From NCBI GenBank assembly GCA_017430675.1, contig JAFRMM010000135.1:1-41789 (forward strand): a DNA stretch of 41,789 bases, read 5' to 3'. This DNA comes from Prevotella sp. Lineage in GTDB: Bacteria; Bacteroidota; Bacteroidia; Bacteroidales; Bacteroidaceae. The position numbers were made by a program, and so were the translations under genes. Position 1 is the first letter of the stretch. Each line of letters begins with the position of its first letter. Below are positions 23,905 to 32,365 of this stretch, piece after piece. The notes below the pieces were generated by a model. The model did not search any database. It saw nothing but the letters and a program-made list of their open reading frames with translations, and was not told where the DNA came from.

Positions 23905-24693
23905 CTATCTCTTTCTGACAGGCCTTTTCGCAACAGATTTCTTAGTGGCTTTCGGTTTCTCAGGCTGAGGTAAGTCTTTCGTCACAGTGGCTTTCAGGAT
24001 CCTGATATCTTCCAGCGGACGATCGTTCTTGTCCGTCTTTACCCCCTGGATCTTCTCCACGACATCCATACCTTCTATCACTTCTCCAAACACCGTGTAT
24101 TGTCCGTCGAGATGTGGTGTGCCGCCAACGGTCTTATATACCTCAATCATTTCTGGTGTCAGTTTGACAGTACCCTGTGTGGCGGAATCGAGGCGCTCCT
24201 GGACTTTTGCTATCAGACGGTCATCCGTATAGATCTTGCCCCAGACGATATAGAACTGACAGGCGGAAGAACGGCGCTCGGGATTCACCTTGTCACTCTC
24301 GCGAGCCATGGCCACCACCCCTCGGCGATGGAAGATCTGGGGCAGACGGAACTCGGCCTCCGTGGTGTAGTCGAAGTCGCCTGTGCCCAGCAACTGCCCT
24401 GGTTTGGCGTGCTTGCTGTTGGTGTCGCCGCTCTGGATCATGAAGTCCTTGATAACGCGATGGATCAGCAGGGAGTCGTAGATGCCCATCTTCGTAATTT
24501 TCAGGAAGTTGTCGCGCGTCAGCGGCGTTTCGTCGTAAAGGGCGATACGGATATTACCCACCGTGGTCTCAAAGAGCACCTCGGTGGATTTTGTCTGTGC
24601 TTGCAAAGGTGATAAGGTAAAAAGGTGAAAGAGTAAAATAAAGATCACCGTCACTTGCCGTCTCATTGTCATTTGGGGATTTACCATTTTCAT
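23905..24693 (-). CDS. Exported cyclophilin-type peptidyl-prolyl isomerase
   Basis: A protein of up to 262 aa with a signal peptide (RRQVTVIFILLFHLFTLSPLQAQ) and a cyclophilin domain: VLFETTVGNIRIALYDETPL, the active-site Arg/Phe region in IHRVIKDFMIQSGD, CQFYIVWG and YTVFGEVIEGMDVVEKI. The domain carries an insertion after IYTDDRLIAKVQERLD (about 40 residues) seen in Bacteroidales homologues. The C-terminal tail is strongly basic (PKATKKSVAKRPVRKR). It catalyses proline isomerisation in the periplasm. Several Met codons (1, 3, 8 and 10) could start it; codon 10 just before RRQ gives the most compact signal. It lies 38 bp after the MATE gene and is likely co-transcribed with it. Confidence 0.88.
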   Translation of the reverse strand: MKMVNPQMTMRRQVTVIFILLFHLFTLSPLQAQTKSTEVLFETTVGNIRIALYDETPLTRDNFLKITKMGIYDSLLIHRVIKDFMIQSGDTNSKHAKPGQLLGTGDFDYTTEAEFRLPQIFHRRGVVAMARESDKVNPERRSSACQFYIVWGKIYTDDRLIAKVQERLDSATQGTVKLTPEMIEVYKTVGGTPHLDGQYTVFGEVIEGMDVVEKIQGVKTDKNDRPLEDIRILKATVTKDLPQPEKPKATKKSVAKRPVRKR

Positions 24694-24731
24694 TATTCCA
24701 AGTTTTTGTATGATTTGCTATTCTTACTTCC

Positions 24732-26117
24732 TCACTTTCTCACCTTTAACTTGTCGCTCCATCCTCCCTTGAAGAGTCTTGTCAGGAAGATGCTGCCTCG
24801 GAAGATAAGTTCGATGGCCATGGCCGTCCACACTCCCTTCAGGCCATACTTCGGGGCGAGGATGGCAGCAAGCGTCAGACGGACGAACCACATCGAACAG
24901 AGACTCATCGCTGCAGGGATCATCGTGTCGCCCGCTCCGATAAACACACCGTTGGCCACGATGGCTGCAGCGAACATCGGCTCTGCCCAAGCCTCGATGC
25001 GGAGCACCTGAGTTCCTTGGGCTATCACCTCCTCCACTGGTGACATGATGCCCATCAGTTCCGGGGCGAAGATCCACATCAAGATACCCATCAGGGTCAT
25101 GACGGCGATGCCCAGACTCACAGACAGTCTGGCAAACGAGCGTGTCAGATCTTTCTGGCCTGCGCCGATGCCCTGTCTCACGAGGGTGGTGGCAGCCTCG
25201 GCGATGCCATAGCCTGGCATGTAGCATAGACTCTCGACGGTGATGGCCAGCGAGTGGGCGGCGATGGCGATGGTACCTAAAGGTGCCACAATAAGGGTAC
25301 TCACGACATACGCGCCTCCCATCAGCATGTGCTGTAGTCCCATGGGGGCACCGATCTTAAAGGCGGTTCTAATGGTATCCTCCTTGGGCTTGTACGATCC
25401 TGGACGGCTAATCAGTGAGAGCATCTTCGACTTCACCAACAGGAAATACATCATCAGGGCGGCTGTGATCAGCATGGCCACACCCGTTCCGATGGCGGCT
25501 CCCATCACACCTAAGTCCAGCATATATATAAAGAGGTAGTTGAAGCAGACATCCATCACGCACATACCGATATTCAGAATTGACGGGATCTTCATATTAC
25601 CAGAGCATTTCAGCATCGATCCTGCCAGACCCTCCATCTGGAAGAAGATGCCCGCTAAGCCGAAAATGGCGAAATAGACAGAGGCATCGTGGGCGATCTC
25701 CTCCGTACCACCCAGCCAGTAGGGTAGGAACGGTGAGATAATGACGGACGTCAGTGAGATCATCAGTGCCCAGGTTATACAGCAGACGAGCGACTGCCGC
25801 AGTACCCGCCGTGCCGCCTCGAAGTCGTTGGCGCCGATGAAGTGGGCCACCTGCACGGAGAATCCCATATTCGCCGCTGAGGCCAGTCCGCCCATCAGCC
25901 AACCTGTCGATTCCACCAATCCGATGGCTGCTGAGGCCTTCGCTCCCAGATGACCCACCATCGAGGCGTCAATGAAGAACATCACCGTTGCCGATATCTG
26001 CGCCAGGATCGAGGGAATACTCAGGCTGACGATGAGCCAGAGTTTCTCACTCTGTGTCATCGTCTTGCCCTCACGGATGTAGGACAACAACAGTTCGGAG
26101 TTCTTGACTTTCTTCAT
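24732..26117 (-). CDS. MATE-family efflux transporter
   Basis: A 461-aa inner-membrane antiporter with 12 predicted spans in two similar halves. The first half begins WLIVSLSIPSILAQISATVMFFIDASMVGHLGAKASAAIGL, the classic MATE opening (P in span 1, D-x-x-MVG). MATE proteins export cationic drugs or metabolites using Na+ or H+. The start at 26115-26117 (MKKVKNSELLLS) is chosen since the -7 box lies 26 nt upstream; the longer frame to 26177 would read through the promoter. Substrate unknown. Confidence 0.9.
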   Translation of the reverse strand: MKKVKNSELLLSYIREGKTMTQSEKLWLIVSLSIPSILAQISATVMFFIDASMVGHLGAKASAAIGLVESTGWLMGGLASAANMGFSVQVAHFIGANDFEAARRVLRQSLVCCITWALMISLTSVIISPFLPYWLGGTEEIAHDASVYFAIFGLAGIFFQMEGLAGSMLKCSGNMKIPSILNIGMCVMDVCFNYLFIYMLDLGVMGAAIGTGVAMLITAALMMYFLLVKSKMLSLISRPGSYKPKEDTIRTAFKIGAPMGLQHMLMGGAYVVSTLIVAPLGTIAIAAHSLAITVESLCYMPGYGIAEAATTLVRQGIGAGQKDLTRSFARLSVSLGIAVMTLMGILMWIFAPELMGIMSPVEEVIAQGTQVLRIEAWAEPMFAAAIVANGVFIGAGDTMIPAAMSLCSMWFVRLTLAAILAPKYGLKGVWTAMAIELIFRGSIFLTRLFKGGWSDKLKVRK

Positions 26118-26143
26118 TGACTGATGATCTGTTGTTTTGGGTG

Positions 26144-26151
26144 CAAAGATA
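26144..26151 (-). promoter_or_regulatory. -7 box of the MATE-isomerase unit
   Basis: TATCTTTG on the minus strand, 26 nt before the ATG. Confidence 0.65.
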
Positions 26152-26226
26152 ATCAATTTCGTCAAGAAACCATCCAAAGCCTCTGCTTTATTCGATAATT
26201 ATTTGTATTTTTACGCCTTGAATGTG

Positions 26227-26298
26227 TACACCTGTAGGGAATCGAACCCTAATCAGAGGAACCGGAATCCCCTATTCTATCCATTGAACTACAGGTGC
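26227..26298 (-). tRNA. tRNA-Arg (anticodon CCG)
   Basis: A 72-nt cloverleaf on the minus strand. Acceptor GCACCTG/CAGGTGT (G-U at 1-72), D-arm GTTC-AATGGATA-GAAT, anticodon arm GGGGA-TTCCGGT-TCCTC (anticodon CCG), T-arm TAGGG-TTCGATT-CCCTA and discriminator A. CCA is not encoded. It reads CGG codons. No -7 box is seen in the 8 nt between it and the end of the capsule export gene, so it may be processed from that transcript or use a promoter inside it. Confidence 0.93.
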
Positions 26299-26306
26299 GT
26301 AAGTGC

Positions 26307-28796
26307 TTACTTAACCAAATTCAAGACTGATACCAACAAGGTGACAATCGTGGCCATGGTCGTTCCCAGGGATCCGATCTGGGAGATGGTCTCTGTGGCT
26401 GACTTGGTCTTGGCAGGTACGATGATTTCACAGCCTGGTTCTATCTTGGCACCTCCCTTGGCCTTTGACACCGTACCATTCTGATAAAGAATGTACGTAC
26501 GCGACTTCTTGGAGTGACTGCCAAAGCCACCTGCCTGATTGATATACCACTTATAATCCTTACCTTCACTATAAGCCACAGTATTCGGATACATCACATT
26601 ACCATTGATCTTCACGGTTCCATTGTATTCAGGCACTACCAGTTTGTCGCCTTCACGCAGGATGATATCGTAATCTGACCCTGGCTTCTCCAGGGCCTTA
26701 TCGAGATTGATTCCGACATAGTAGATACTGTCTGTACGCGTAACCATGGTGGTATCCAAGCCCTTACCTGTCTGCTGCTGGGCCATCTTCATCAGGTTCT
26801 GTACACGGAACTTCTCATCAGGGTTCAACAGTCTCTCCACACGGGCACCACGGACATACGCCTCACCTGTCACACCTCCTGCTGCCTTGATGGCATCAGA
26901 GAGTCGCATATTCTTTATGGGGAGTGAATAGGTACCCTCGAAGAGCACCTCGCCCAGCACTTGGATATTGCGCTGGGGATGATAGCCAGGACTCTTGCGC
27001 ACATACACCTCATCGTAGGGCTCAAGGGTAAAGTCCTTGTCACCATCCACCACATAACCGTTCTTCAGCGAGAAACTGAAGGTCTGGGCAATAACCTTGT
27101 CAGAAGAGGTGGCAGCAGGGTCATTGATGCGCCGAGACACATCCACACGAGCCGTAGAGGTGGCATCCGTAGGACCACCAGCCTGCAGGATCAGATCTTC
27201 AATCGTCTCGTTCTCTGCATATTCGTAATTACCAGGGAACATCACTTCACCATGGATGGTCAAGGTGCGCATGGACATGGTCTCCAGACGATAGGGGATA
27301 TACAGGTCATCCTCATTCTCAAGGGGTATATCTGCCACTGTACCAGCCATCAGTCCATCCACATCGATGCTGATGACCTTACGCGTACGATCCTCTTTCA
27401 TACGATATAGCAAGGCATGCGCAGAGAACGCTTCTTCGGTCAATCCGCCAGACCGTTCAATCAAAGAACGGATGGTGTTAGTACCATCGAGGTTATACTT
27501 ACCCGGATAGAACACGGCACCACGGACATTAACCGTATTTTCATATCTCTCGACGATAGAGTCCACAGTGACAGAGTCACCATCCAACAGGTGGAAATCA
27601 GCCATTTCAAACTCTGAAACGCTATAGGCAGAATATCTCTCACCTGCTGTACGATTAAGACGTAAGGACTTCTTGAAGGCTTTATTGCCGAAACCGCCTG
27701 CATATTTCAGCAGGGTGGCCACGCTCTCATTACTCTTCATCTCGTAAGCCATCGGCCGTTTCACCTGACCCGTGATATCAACAATACATTCGTAGGGTCC
27801 CACCACAATGACATCACCGTCACTCAGTCGGATATTACCTGCCAGACGACCATTGAGGATATAGTCATAGACATCGACCACCGTCAGTTGACGGCCATTG
27901 CGATAGACTTTTATGTTTCGCAGGGTACCCACGCCATTGACACCACCAGCGATATAAAGGGCATGGAAGACACTCGCAAAGGCAGAGAGGGTATAGGTGC
28001 CAGGGACTGCCACCTCACCCATCACACTGACCGTGATAGTACGTGTCTGGGCTACGGTCATCTCTATACGGGAACTCGTGTAACGTCCTCCCAGTCGCTC
28101 CCTGATCTTCTGGTTGGCAGCCTCTACTGTGAGGCCTCCGACCTTAATCGGTCCAAAGCCCTCTATTGTCACAGTTCCATCAGGAGAGACCTCCAGATTA
28201 TGGGATTTCTGAGAGGCCCCAAAGATATCGACCACTACATAATCGCCAGGCCCCAATACATAATTTGTGGGGGTGGAGATGTTCATGTTAGGCTCGAAAG
28301 AGAGCGTACGCTTATTGAAGATGTCACGTCCGAAGACCTTCTTGCCATTGACCAGCAGGTTCATCGAGTCCTTGATATAGACATTGGGACGCGTGTCAAG
28401 ATTACTGATCTCGAGTTCGCTGCTGCCCAGGGGATTATAACCATCCATGGAGGAATAGAGAGGATTACCCTCTGCATCAACCCTTACGGAACCATTGGAC
28501 TCGCGTAGGCGGGAGTCTGATGTCAGTTCAGCAGCCGCTGAACTCGTGTTACGAGTGGATTTGCTGGAAAACGAACTGCCTGACTTGCCTCCATTTAATT
28601 GCCTCAGACGCTGGATCTGCTTGACATCAACACCGCGTTTCATCAGTTTAATGGCGATCTGTGCCTCGGGGGTTCCTGCCTTCATTTCCTTCTGCACAAA
28701 CTCCATGATCTGCTGTTCACTCATCGACTGGGCGCCTGCCGTGAGCACACCCATCCACAGCGACACGAACAAGAGAATTCTTCTAATATTCTTCAC
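26307..28796 (-). CDS. Polysaccharide export outer-membrane protein (Wza-like, multi-SLBB)
   Basis: A protein of about 829 aa with a signal peptide (RRILLFVSLWMGVLTAGA, cleavage near AQS). A helical EQQIMEFVQKEMKAGTPEAQIAIKLMKRG segment is followed by a Ser-rich linker (~70-105), the poly-export domain (YVLGPGDYVVVDIFGASQ, about 185-260) and some six SLBB modules, each starting with a VxVxGxVxxPGxY-like strand pair. The C-terminus is a hydrophobic helix (MATIVTLLVSVLNLV). Such long versions form the outer-membrane exit pore for capsule or exopolysaccharide in Bacteroidales. GTG at 28794-28796 is chosen as start; a TTG three codons earlier is less likely. No glycosyltransferases or Wzc adjoin it here, so it may serve a distant locus. 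Confidence 0.88.
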   Translation of the reverse strand: MKNIRRILLFVSLWMGVLTAGAQSMSEQQIMEFVQKEMKAGTPEAQIAIKLMKRGVDVKQIQRLRQLNGGKSGSSFSSKSTRNTSSAAAELTSDSRLRESNGSVRVDAEGNPLYSSMDGYNPLGSSELEISNLDTRPNVYIKDSMNLLVNGKKVFGRDIFNKRTLSFEPNMNISTPTNYVLGPGDYVVVDIFGASQKSHNLEVSPDGTVTIEGFGPIKVGGLTVEAANQKIRERLGGRYTSSRIEMTVAQTRTITVSVMGEVAVPGTYTLSAFASVFHALYIAGGVNGVGTLRNIKVYRNGRQLTVVDVYDYILNGRLAGNIRLSDGDVIVVGPYECIVDITGQVKRPMAYEMKSNESVATLLKYAGGFGNKAFKKSLRLNRTAGERYSAYSVSEFEMADFHLLDGDSVTVDSIVERYENTVNVRGAVFYPGKYNLDGTNTIRSLIERSGGLTEEAFSAHALLYRMKEDRTRKVISIDVDGLMAGTVADIPLENEDDLYIPYRLETMSMRTLTIHGEVMFPGNYEYAENETIEDLILQAGGPTDATSTARVDVSRRINDPAATSSDKVIAQTFSFSLKNGYVVDGDKDFTLEPYDEVYVRKSPGYHPQRNIQVLGEVLFEGTYSLPIKNMRLSDAIKAAGGVTGEAYVRGARVERLLNPDEKFRVQNLMKMAQQQTGKGLDTTMVTRTDSIYYVGINLDKALEKPGSDYDIILREGDKLVVPEYNGTVKINGNVMYPNTVAYSEGKDYKWYINQAGGFGSHSKKSRTYILYQNGTVSKAKGGAKIEPGCEIIVPAKTKSATETISQIGSLGTTMATIVTLLVSVLNLVK

Positions 28797-28826
28797 AATA
28801 AGCAAGTATTACCTTATTAAACGCTG

Positions 28827-28834
28827 CAAAAGTA
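28827..28834 (-). promoter_or_regulatory. -7 box of the capsule export gene
   Basis: TACTTTTG on the minus strand, 30 nt before the GTG start. Confidence 0.6.
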
Positions 28835-28878
28835 CATATTTTTATTGTTTTATCAAAATAAAAACGGAAAAATTTGCA

Positions 28879-30096
28879 TCATTCATTGTAGTCAGCGACG
28901 AGTTCGCAGATACGAACGATAACTTGCATGGCTTTTTCCATTGACTGGATGGAAACAAACTCATAAGGCCCATGGAAATTGACTCCCCCTGCGAAGATAT
29001 TCGGACAGGGAAGCCCCTTAAACGACAGTTGTGCCCCATCAGTACCTCCACGAATGGGTTTCACTTTGGGAGCCACCCCACAGTCCTGCATGGCGTGGAG
29101 CACCAGGTCTATCACGTGCATCTGTGGGTCGATCTTCTCTTTCATGTTGTAATACTGATCCTTCAGTTCCACAGTGACAGTCCCCTCTCCATACCGCTCA
29201 TTCAGTTGTTCCGCACATTTCTGGACGAAACGTTTCCTGTCTTCAAAATGTTCCCTGTCATGGTCACGGATGATATAACTCAGTCTGGCCTCTTCCACAT
29301 GGCTCTGAATACCTATGAGATGATAGAACCCCTGATAGCCCTCTGTGGTCTCCGGCCTCTCATCTGCAGGCAACAGTTGTGCGAACTCAGCGGCCACGGC
29401 ATTGGCATTGACCATTTTGCCCTTGGCATAGCCTGGATGTACACTGATTCCCTTGATGGTGACTTTGGCACTGGCGGCATTGAAGTTCTCAAACTCCAGT
29501 TCTCCGACATCTCCGCCATCCATGGTGTAGGCCCAGTCACAACCGAACTTCTCCACATCGAAATGGTGGGCACCCATGCCAATCTCCTCATCCGGGTTGA
29601 AAGCGATATGGACATCCCCATGCTTGATTTCGGGATGATCCCTGAGATAGCACATCGCCTCAACGATCTCTGCAATGCCTGCCTTGTCATCAGCGCCTAA
29701 CAGAGTATGCCCATCCGTCACAATGAGATCCTCTCCAATATGTTGTAGCAACTCAGGAAACTTCTTTGGACTACTCACAATCCCTTCAGACAGCAGGATA
29801 TCGCTCCCGTCATATTGAGGTACGATCCTGGCCTGTACCCCAGCCCCTGAGCAGTCGGGACTGGTATCATAATGTGAGATAAACCCGATGGTTGGTACCT
29901 CTTTGGTGTTCCCTTTCAGGGTGGCATAGAGATAACCTTTCTCGTCAAGACTTACATCCTTCAGTCCCTCCTTTTCCAGTTCCTGTTTCAAGACCTGGGC
30001 AAAGACCAACTGCTTCTCCGTACTGGGCACACTCGGGCTGTCTTCAGCCGACTGTGTGTCATACTTTGTGTAATTGATAAACCGTTCTACTATCAT
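28879..30096 (-). CDS. pepT: Peptidase T (tripeptidase)
   Basis: A 405-aa cytosolic M20 zinc aminopeptidase that removes the N-terminal residue of tripeptides. Motifs: [10 protein letters not shown] (His75 and Asp77), [12 protein letters not shown] (bridging Asp), [14 protein letters not shown] (catalytic Glu pair), [18 protein letters not shown] and [23 protein letters not shown] near the end. Length and motifs fit PepT. The ATG overlaps the stop of the antiporter gene by 4 bp (ATGA), so it is the third gene of lptD-kefB-pepT. Confidence 0.94.
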   Translation of the reverse strand: MIVERFINYTKYDTQSAEDSPSVPSTEKQLVFAQVLKQELEKEGLKDVSLDEKGYLYATLKGNTKEVPTIGFISHYDTSPDCSGAGVQARIVPQYDGSDILLSEGIVSSPKKFPELLQHIGEDLIVTDGHTLLGADDKAGIAEIVEAMCYLRDHPEIKHGDVHIAFNPDEEIGMGAHHFDVEKFGCDWAYTMDGGDVGELEFENFNAASAKVTIKGISVHPGYAKGKMVNANAVAAEFAQLLPADERPETTEGYQGFYHLIGIQSHVEEARLSYIIRDHDREHFEDRKRFVQKCAEQLNERYGEGTVTVELKDQYYNMKEKIDPQMHVIDLVLHAMQDCGVAPKVKPIRGGTDGAQLSFKGLPCPNIFAGGVNFHGPYEFVSIQSMEKAMQVIVRICELVADYNE

Positions 30097-32357
30097 TTGC
30101 TATGCGTTAAAAGGGCATCGAGTGACTCCTGTTCACCAACCACCCAGATGATGTCACCCTCCTGGAATTTCCTGTTGGGACTATAGTTGGAGAGACTTTC
30201 CTTTCCTTCCTCCAGCCCCACGACCATACAACTGTAACGGTCGCGTATGCCACTCTCAATGAGCGACTTGCCGATGAAAGGACTATCGCTGGCGATGACT
30301 AACTGGCGCAGTTTCATCTCGCGCTTCTCCAGGTCATGATCCATGCCTAAGCGCTCTTTGTCCATAGCCTCACGGAAGGCTGTGAACTGTGCGTCACTAC
30401 CAATGGCCTGCAGGATGTCGCCAGGGAAGATGATATAGTCGCCATCAGGGATGTTGATGCGCCATCCTCCACGGAGAATGCTGCTGATATGCACGCCATA
30501 CTTGCGTCCGAAATTCAGTTGCTTGAGTGTCTGACCCATCCACATGGAATCGGCAGGCACCTCAAAATCAGCGATATGGATATCGCGATCGAGGAGACGT
30601 CCCTCATAGAGGGGACGTTTCTTACCCTGCACCTGTGCCTCAATATCACGAGAGCGCAGATTGAGGATGAACAGCCGTTCAAGGGTGATGCTCCTGTGCT
30701 TGATCCAGCGGGAGAAGATGATGAGCACGATGACCACGAGTCCGATGGTAATCATCAGGGCATTGGTAAAGCGGCTGAGATAGTTGCAGATATAGAAGAT
30801 AAAGGCCACGGCAATGGCCATACGGACAAGAATCGTGAAAATCAGCGGCAGACGGTTCCTGTTGCTCTCTGCCCACAGGGCCTTGAACTCCTCACTGTGG
30901 TTCTTCTTCATCACCATTGCCCTGAGGAAAGGAGCAATGATCAAGACCGTCAGCACTCCTGTAATCGCGTTGGCATACCAATGGAGTTCCCAGCCTGGCA
31001 GCAGTTTCCTGGCAAAAGGCAGGAAGAAGGTGAACATCAGGGCGATGGCGGCAGAGGAGAGGATGGAATAGACCACCGTGTTCAGCGTCATCTGCATCAG
31101 CAGTTTCTTCCACTTGCTCTGCTCCTGGGTGTGCTGATGACTCATGGATAACTGGTTCAGCGACTTGATCAGTTTGTTGGGTAGATGGTGCTCCAGATGG
31201 TTATAGGCTGGTGTGGACCACCGGATCATGTAGGGCGTGAGGAAGGTGGTGATCACTGACACGGCCACCACCACAGGATAGAGGTAATCGCTGATTACGC
31301 CCAAGGACAGGCCAAGGGAAGCGATGATGAAGGAGAACTCACCAATCTGCGCCATGGAGAAACCACAACGCATGGCTGACTTCAGCGACTCACCACCCAA
31401 CATAAAGGAGAAGGTGCCAAAGACAGCCTGTCCTATGAGAATGGTCAGCACCAAGAAGATAATGGGAATGGCATATTCCACCAGGATCCTGGGATCGACC
31501 AGCATACCAACAGACACGAAGAAGATGGCTCCAAAGAGATTCTTCACCGGCTCCACCAGTCTCTCAATGCGTTCTGCCTCAATCGTCTCAGCCAGAATAC
31601 TACCCATGATGAAGGCGCCAAAAGCAGAGCTGAAGCCAACACTTGAGGAGAGTACTGCCATGGCACAACACAGTCCCAACGACACTACCAGGAGCACCTC
31701 GTTGTTGATGAGTTTACGTACAGACCTGAGAAAGATCGGAATGGCAAAGATACCTACGACGAGCCACAGGACGAGGAAGAAGCCTATCCTCATGACTGAC
31801 TCCAGCATCTGGCCTCCCTCCAGGTCATTGCCACCAGCGATGGCACTCAGCATCACCATCATCACGATAGCGAGGATATCCTCGAGGATCAGCACGGACA
31901 TCACCAGTCCTGCAAACTGCTGCTGGCGCAGTCCCAGATCATCGAAGGCCTTATAGATTATAGTGGTGGAAGACATGGCCAGCATACCTCCCAAGAAGAT
32001 ACAGTCCATCTTCCCCCAGCCAAACAGCCGTCCCACACAGACACCCAGCATCGACATACAGAAGATGATGGTACAGGTGGATATGACCGGTGAGGCTCCC
32101 ATCTTCAGGATTTTCTTAAACGAGAAGTCAAGACCCAAGGAGAACAGGAGGAACATGACGCCTATATCGGCCCAGAGGTGTACATTCTCCAGATCGACTA
32201 CTGAGGCCGTATAAGGCATGTTAGGACTGACCAGGAAGCCTGCTACGATATAGCCGAGCACCAAGGGCTGCTTGAGCCGCTTGAAGATCAGCGTCACAAT
32301 ACCTGCCACCATCAGCACCAATGCCAGGTCTTTGATCATTGTGGGTAGTTCTGCCAT
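30093..32357 (-). CDS. CPA2 cation:proton antiporter with C-terminal TrkA-C-type domains
   Basis: A 754-aa KefB-type protein. Residues ~8-385 are the exchanger domain with about 12 spans ([34 protein letters not shown], and [15 protein letters not shown] with the conserved polar kink). A second hydrophobic block follows (~420-560, about four spans including [22 protein letters not shown]), which is unusual for KefB. It ends with two TrkA-C-like regulatory units (about 600-680, [18 protein letters not shown], and 690-750, [16 protein letters not shown]). There is no Rossmann TrkA-N domain. It probably exchanges K+ or Na+ for H+ under ligand control. It starts 8 bp after lptD and overlaps pepT by 4 bp. 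Confidence 0.87.
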   Translation of the reverse strand: MAELPTMIKDLALVLMVAGIVTLIFKRLKQPLVLGYIVAGFLVSPNMPYTASVVDLENVHLWADIGVMFLLFSLGLDFSFKKILKMGASPVISTCTIIFCMSMLGVCVGRLFGWGKMDCIFLGGMLAMSSTTIIYKAFDDLGLRQQQFAGLVMSVLILEDILAIVMMVMLSAIAGGNDLEGGQMLESVMRIGFFLVLWLVVGIFAIPIFLRSVRKLINNEVLLVVSLGLCCAMAVLSSSVGFSSAFGAFIMGSILAETIEAERIERLVEPVKNLFGAIFFVSVGMLVDPRILVEYAIPIIFLVLTILIGQAVFGTFSFMLGGESLKSAMRCGFSMAQIGEFSFIIASLGLSLGVISDYLYPVVVAVSVITTFLTPYMIRWSTPAYNHLEHHLPNKLIKSLNQLSMSHQHTQEQSKWKKLLMQMTLNTVVYSILSSAAIALMFTFFLPFARKLLPGWELHWYANAITGVLTVLIIAPFLRAMVMKKNHSEEFKALWAESNRNRLPLIFTILVRMAIAVAFIFYICNYLSRFTNALMITIGLVVIVLIIFSRWIKHRSITLERLFILNLRSRDIEAQVQGKKRPLYEGRLLDRDIHIADFEVPADSMWMGQTLKQLNFGRKYGVHISSILRGGWRINIPDGDYIIFPGDILQAIGSDAQFTAFREAMDKERLGMDHDLEKREMKLRQLVIASDSPFIGKSLIESGIRDRYSCMVVGLEEGKESLSNYSPNRKFQEGDIIWVVGEQESLDALLTHSK

Positions 32358-32365
32358 CGTTTAGT

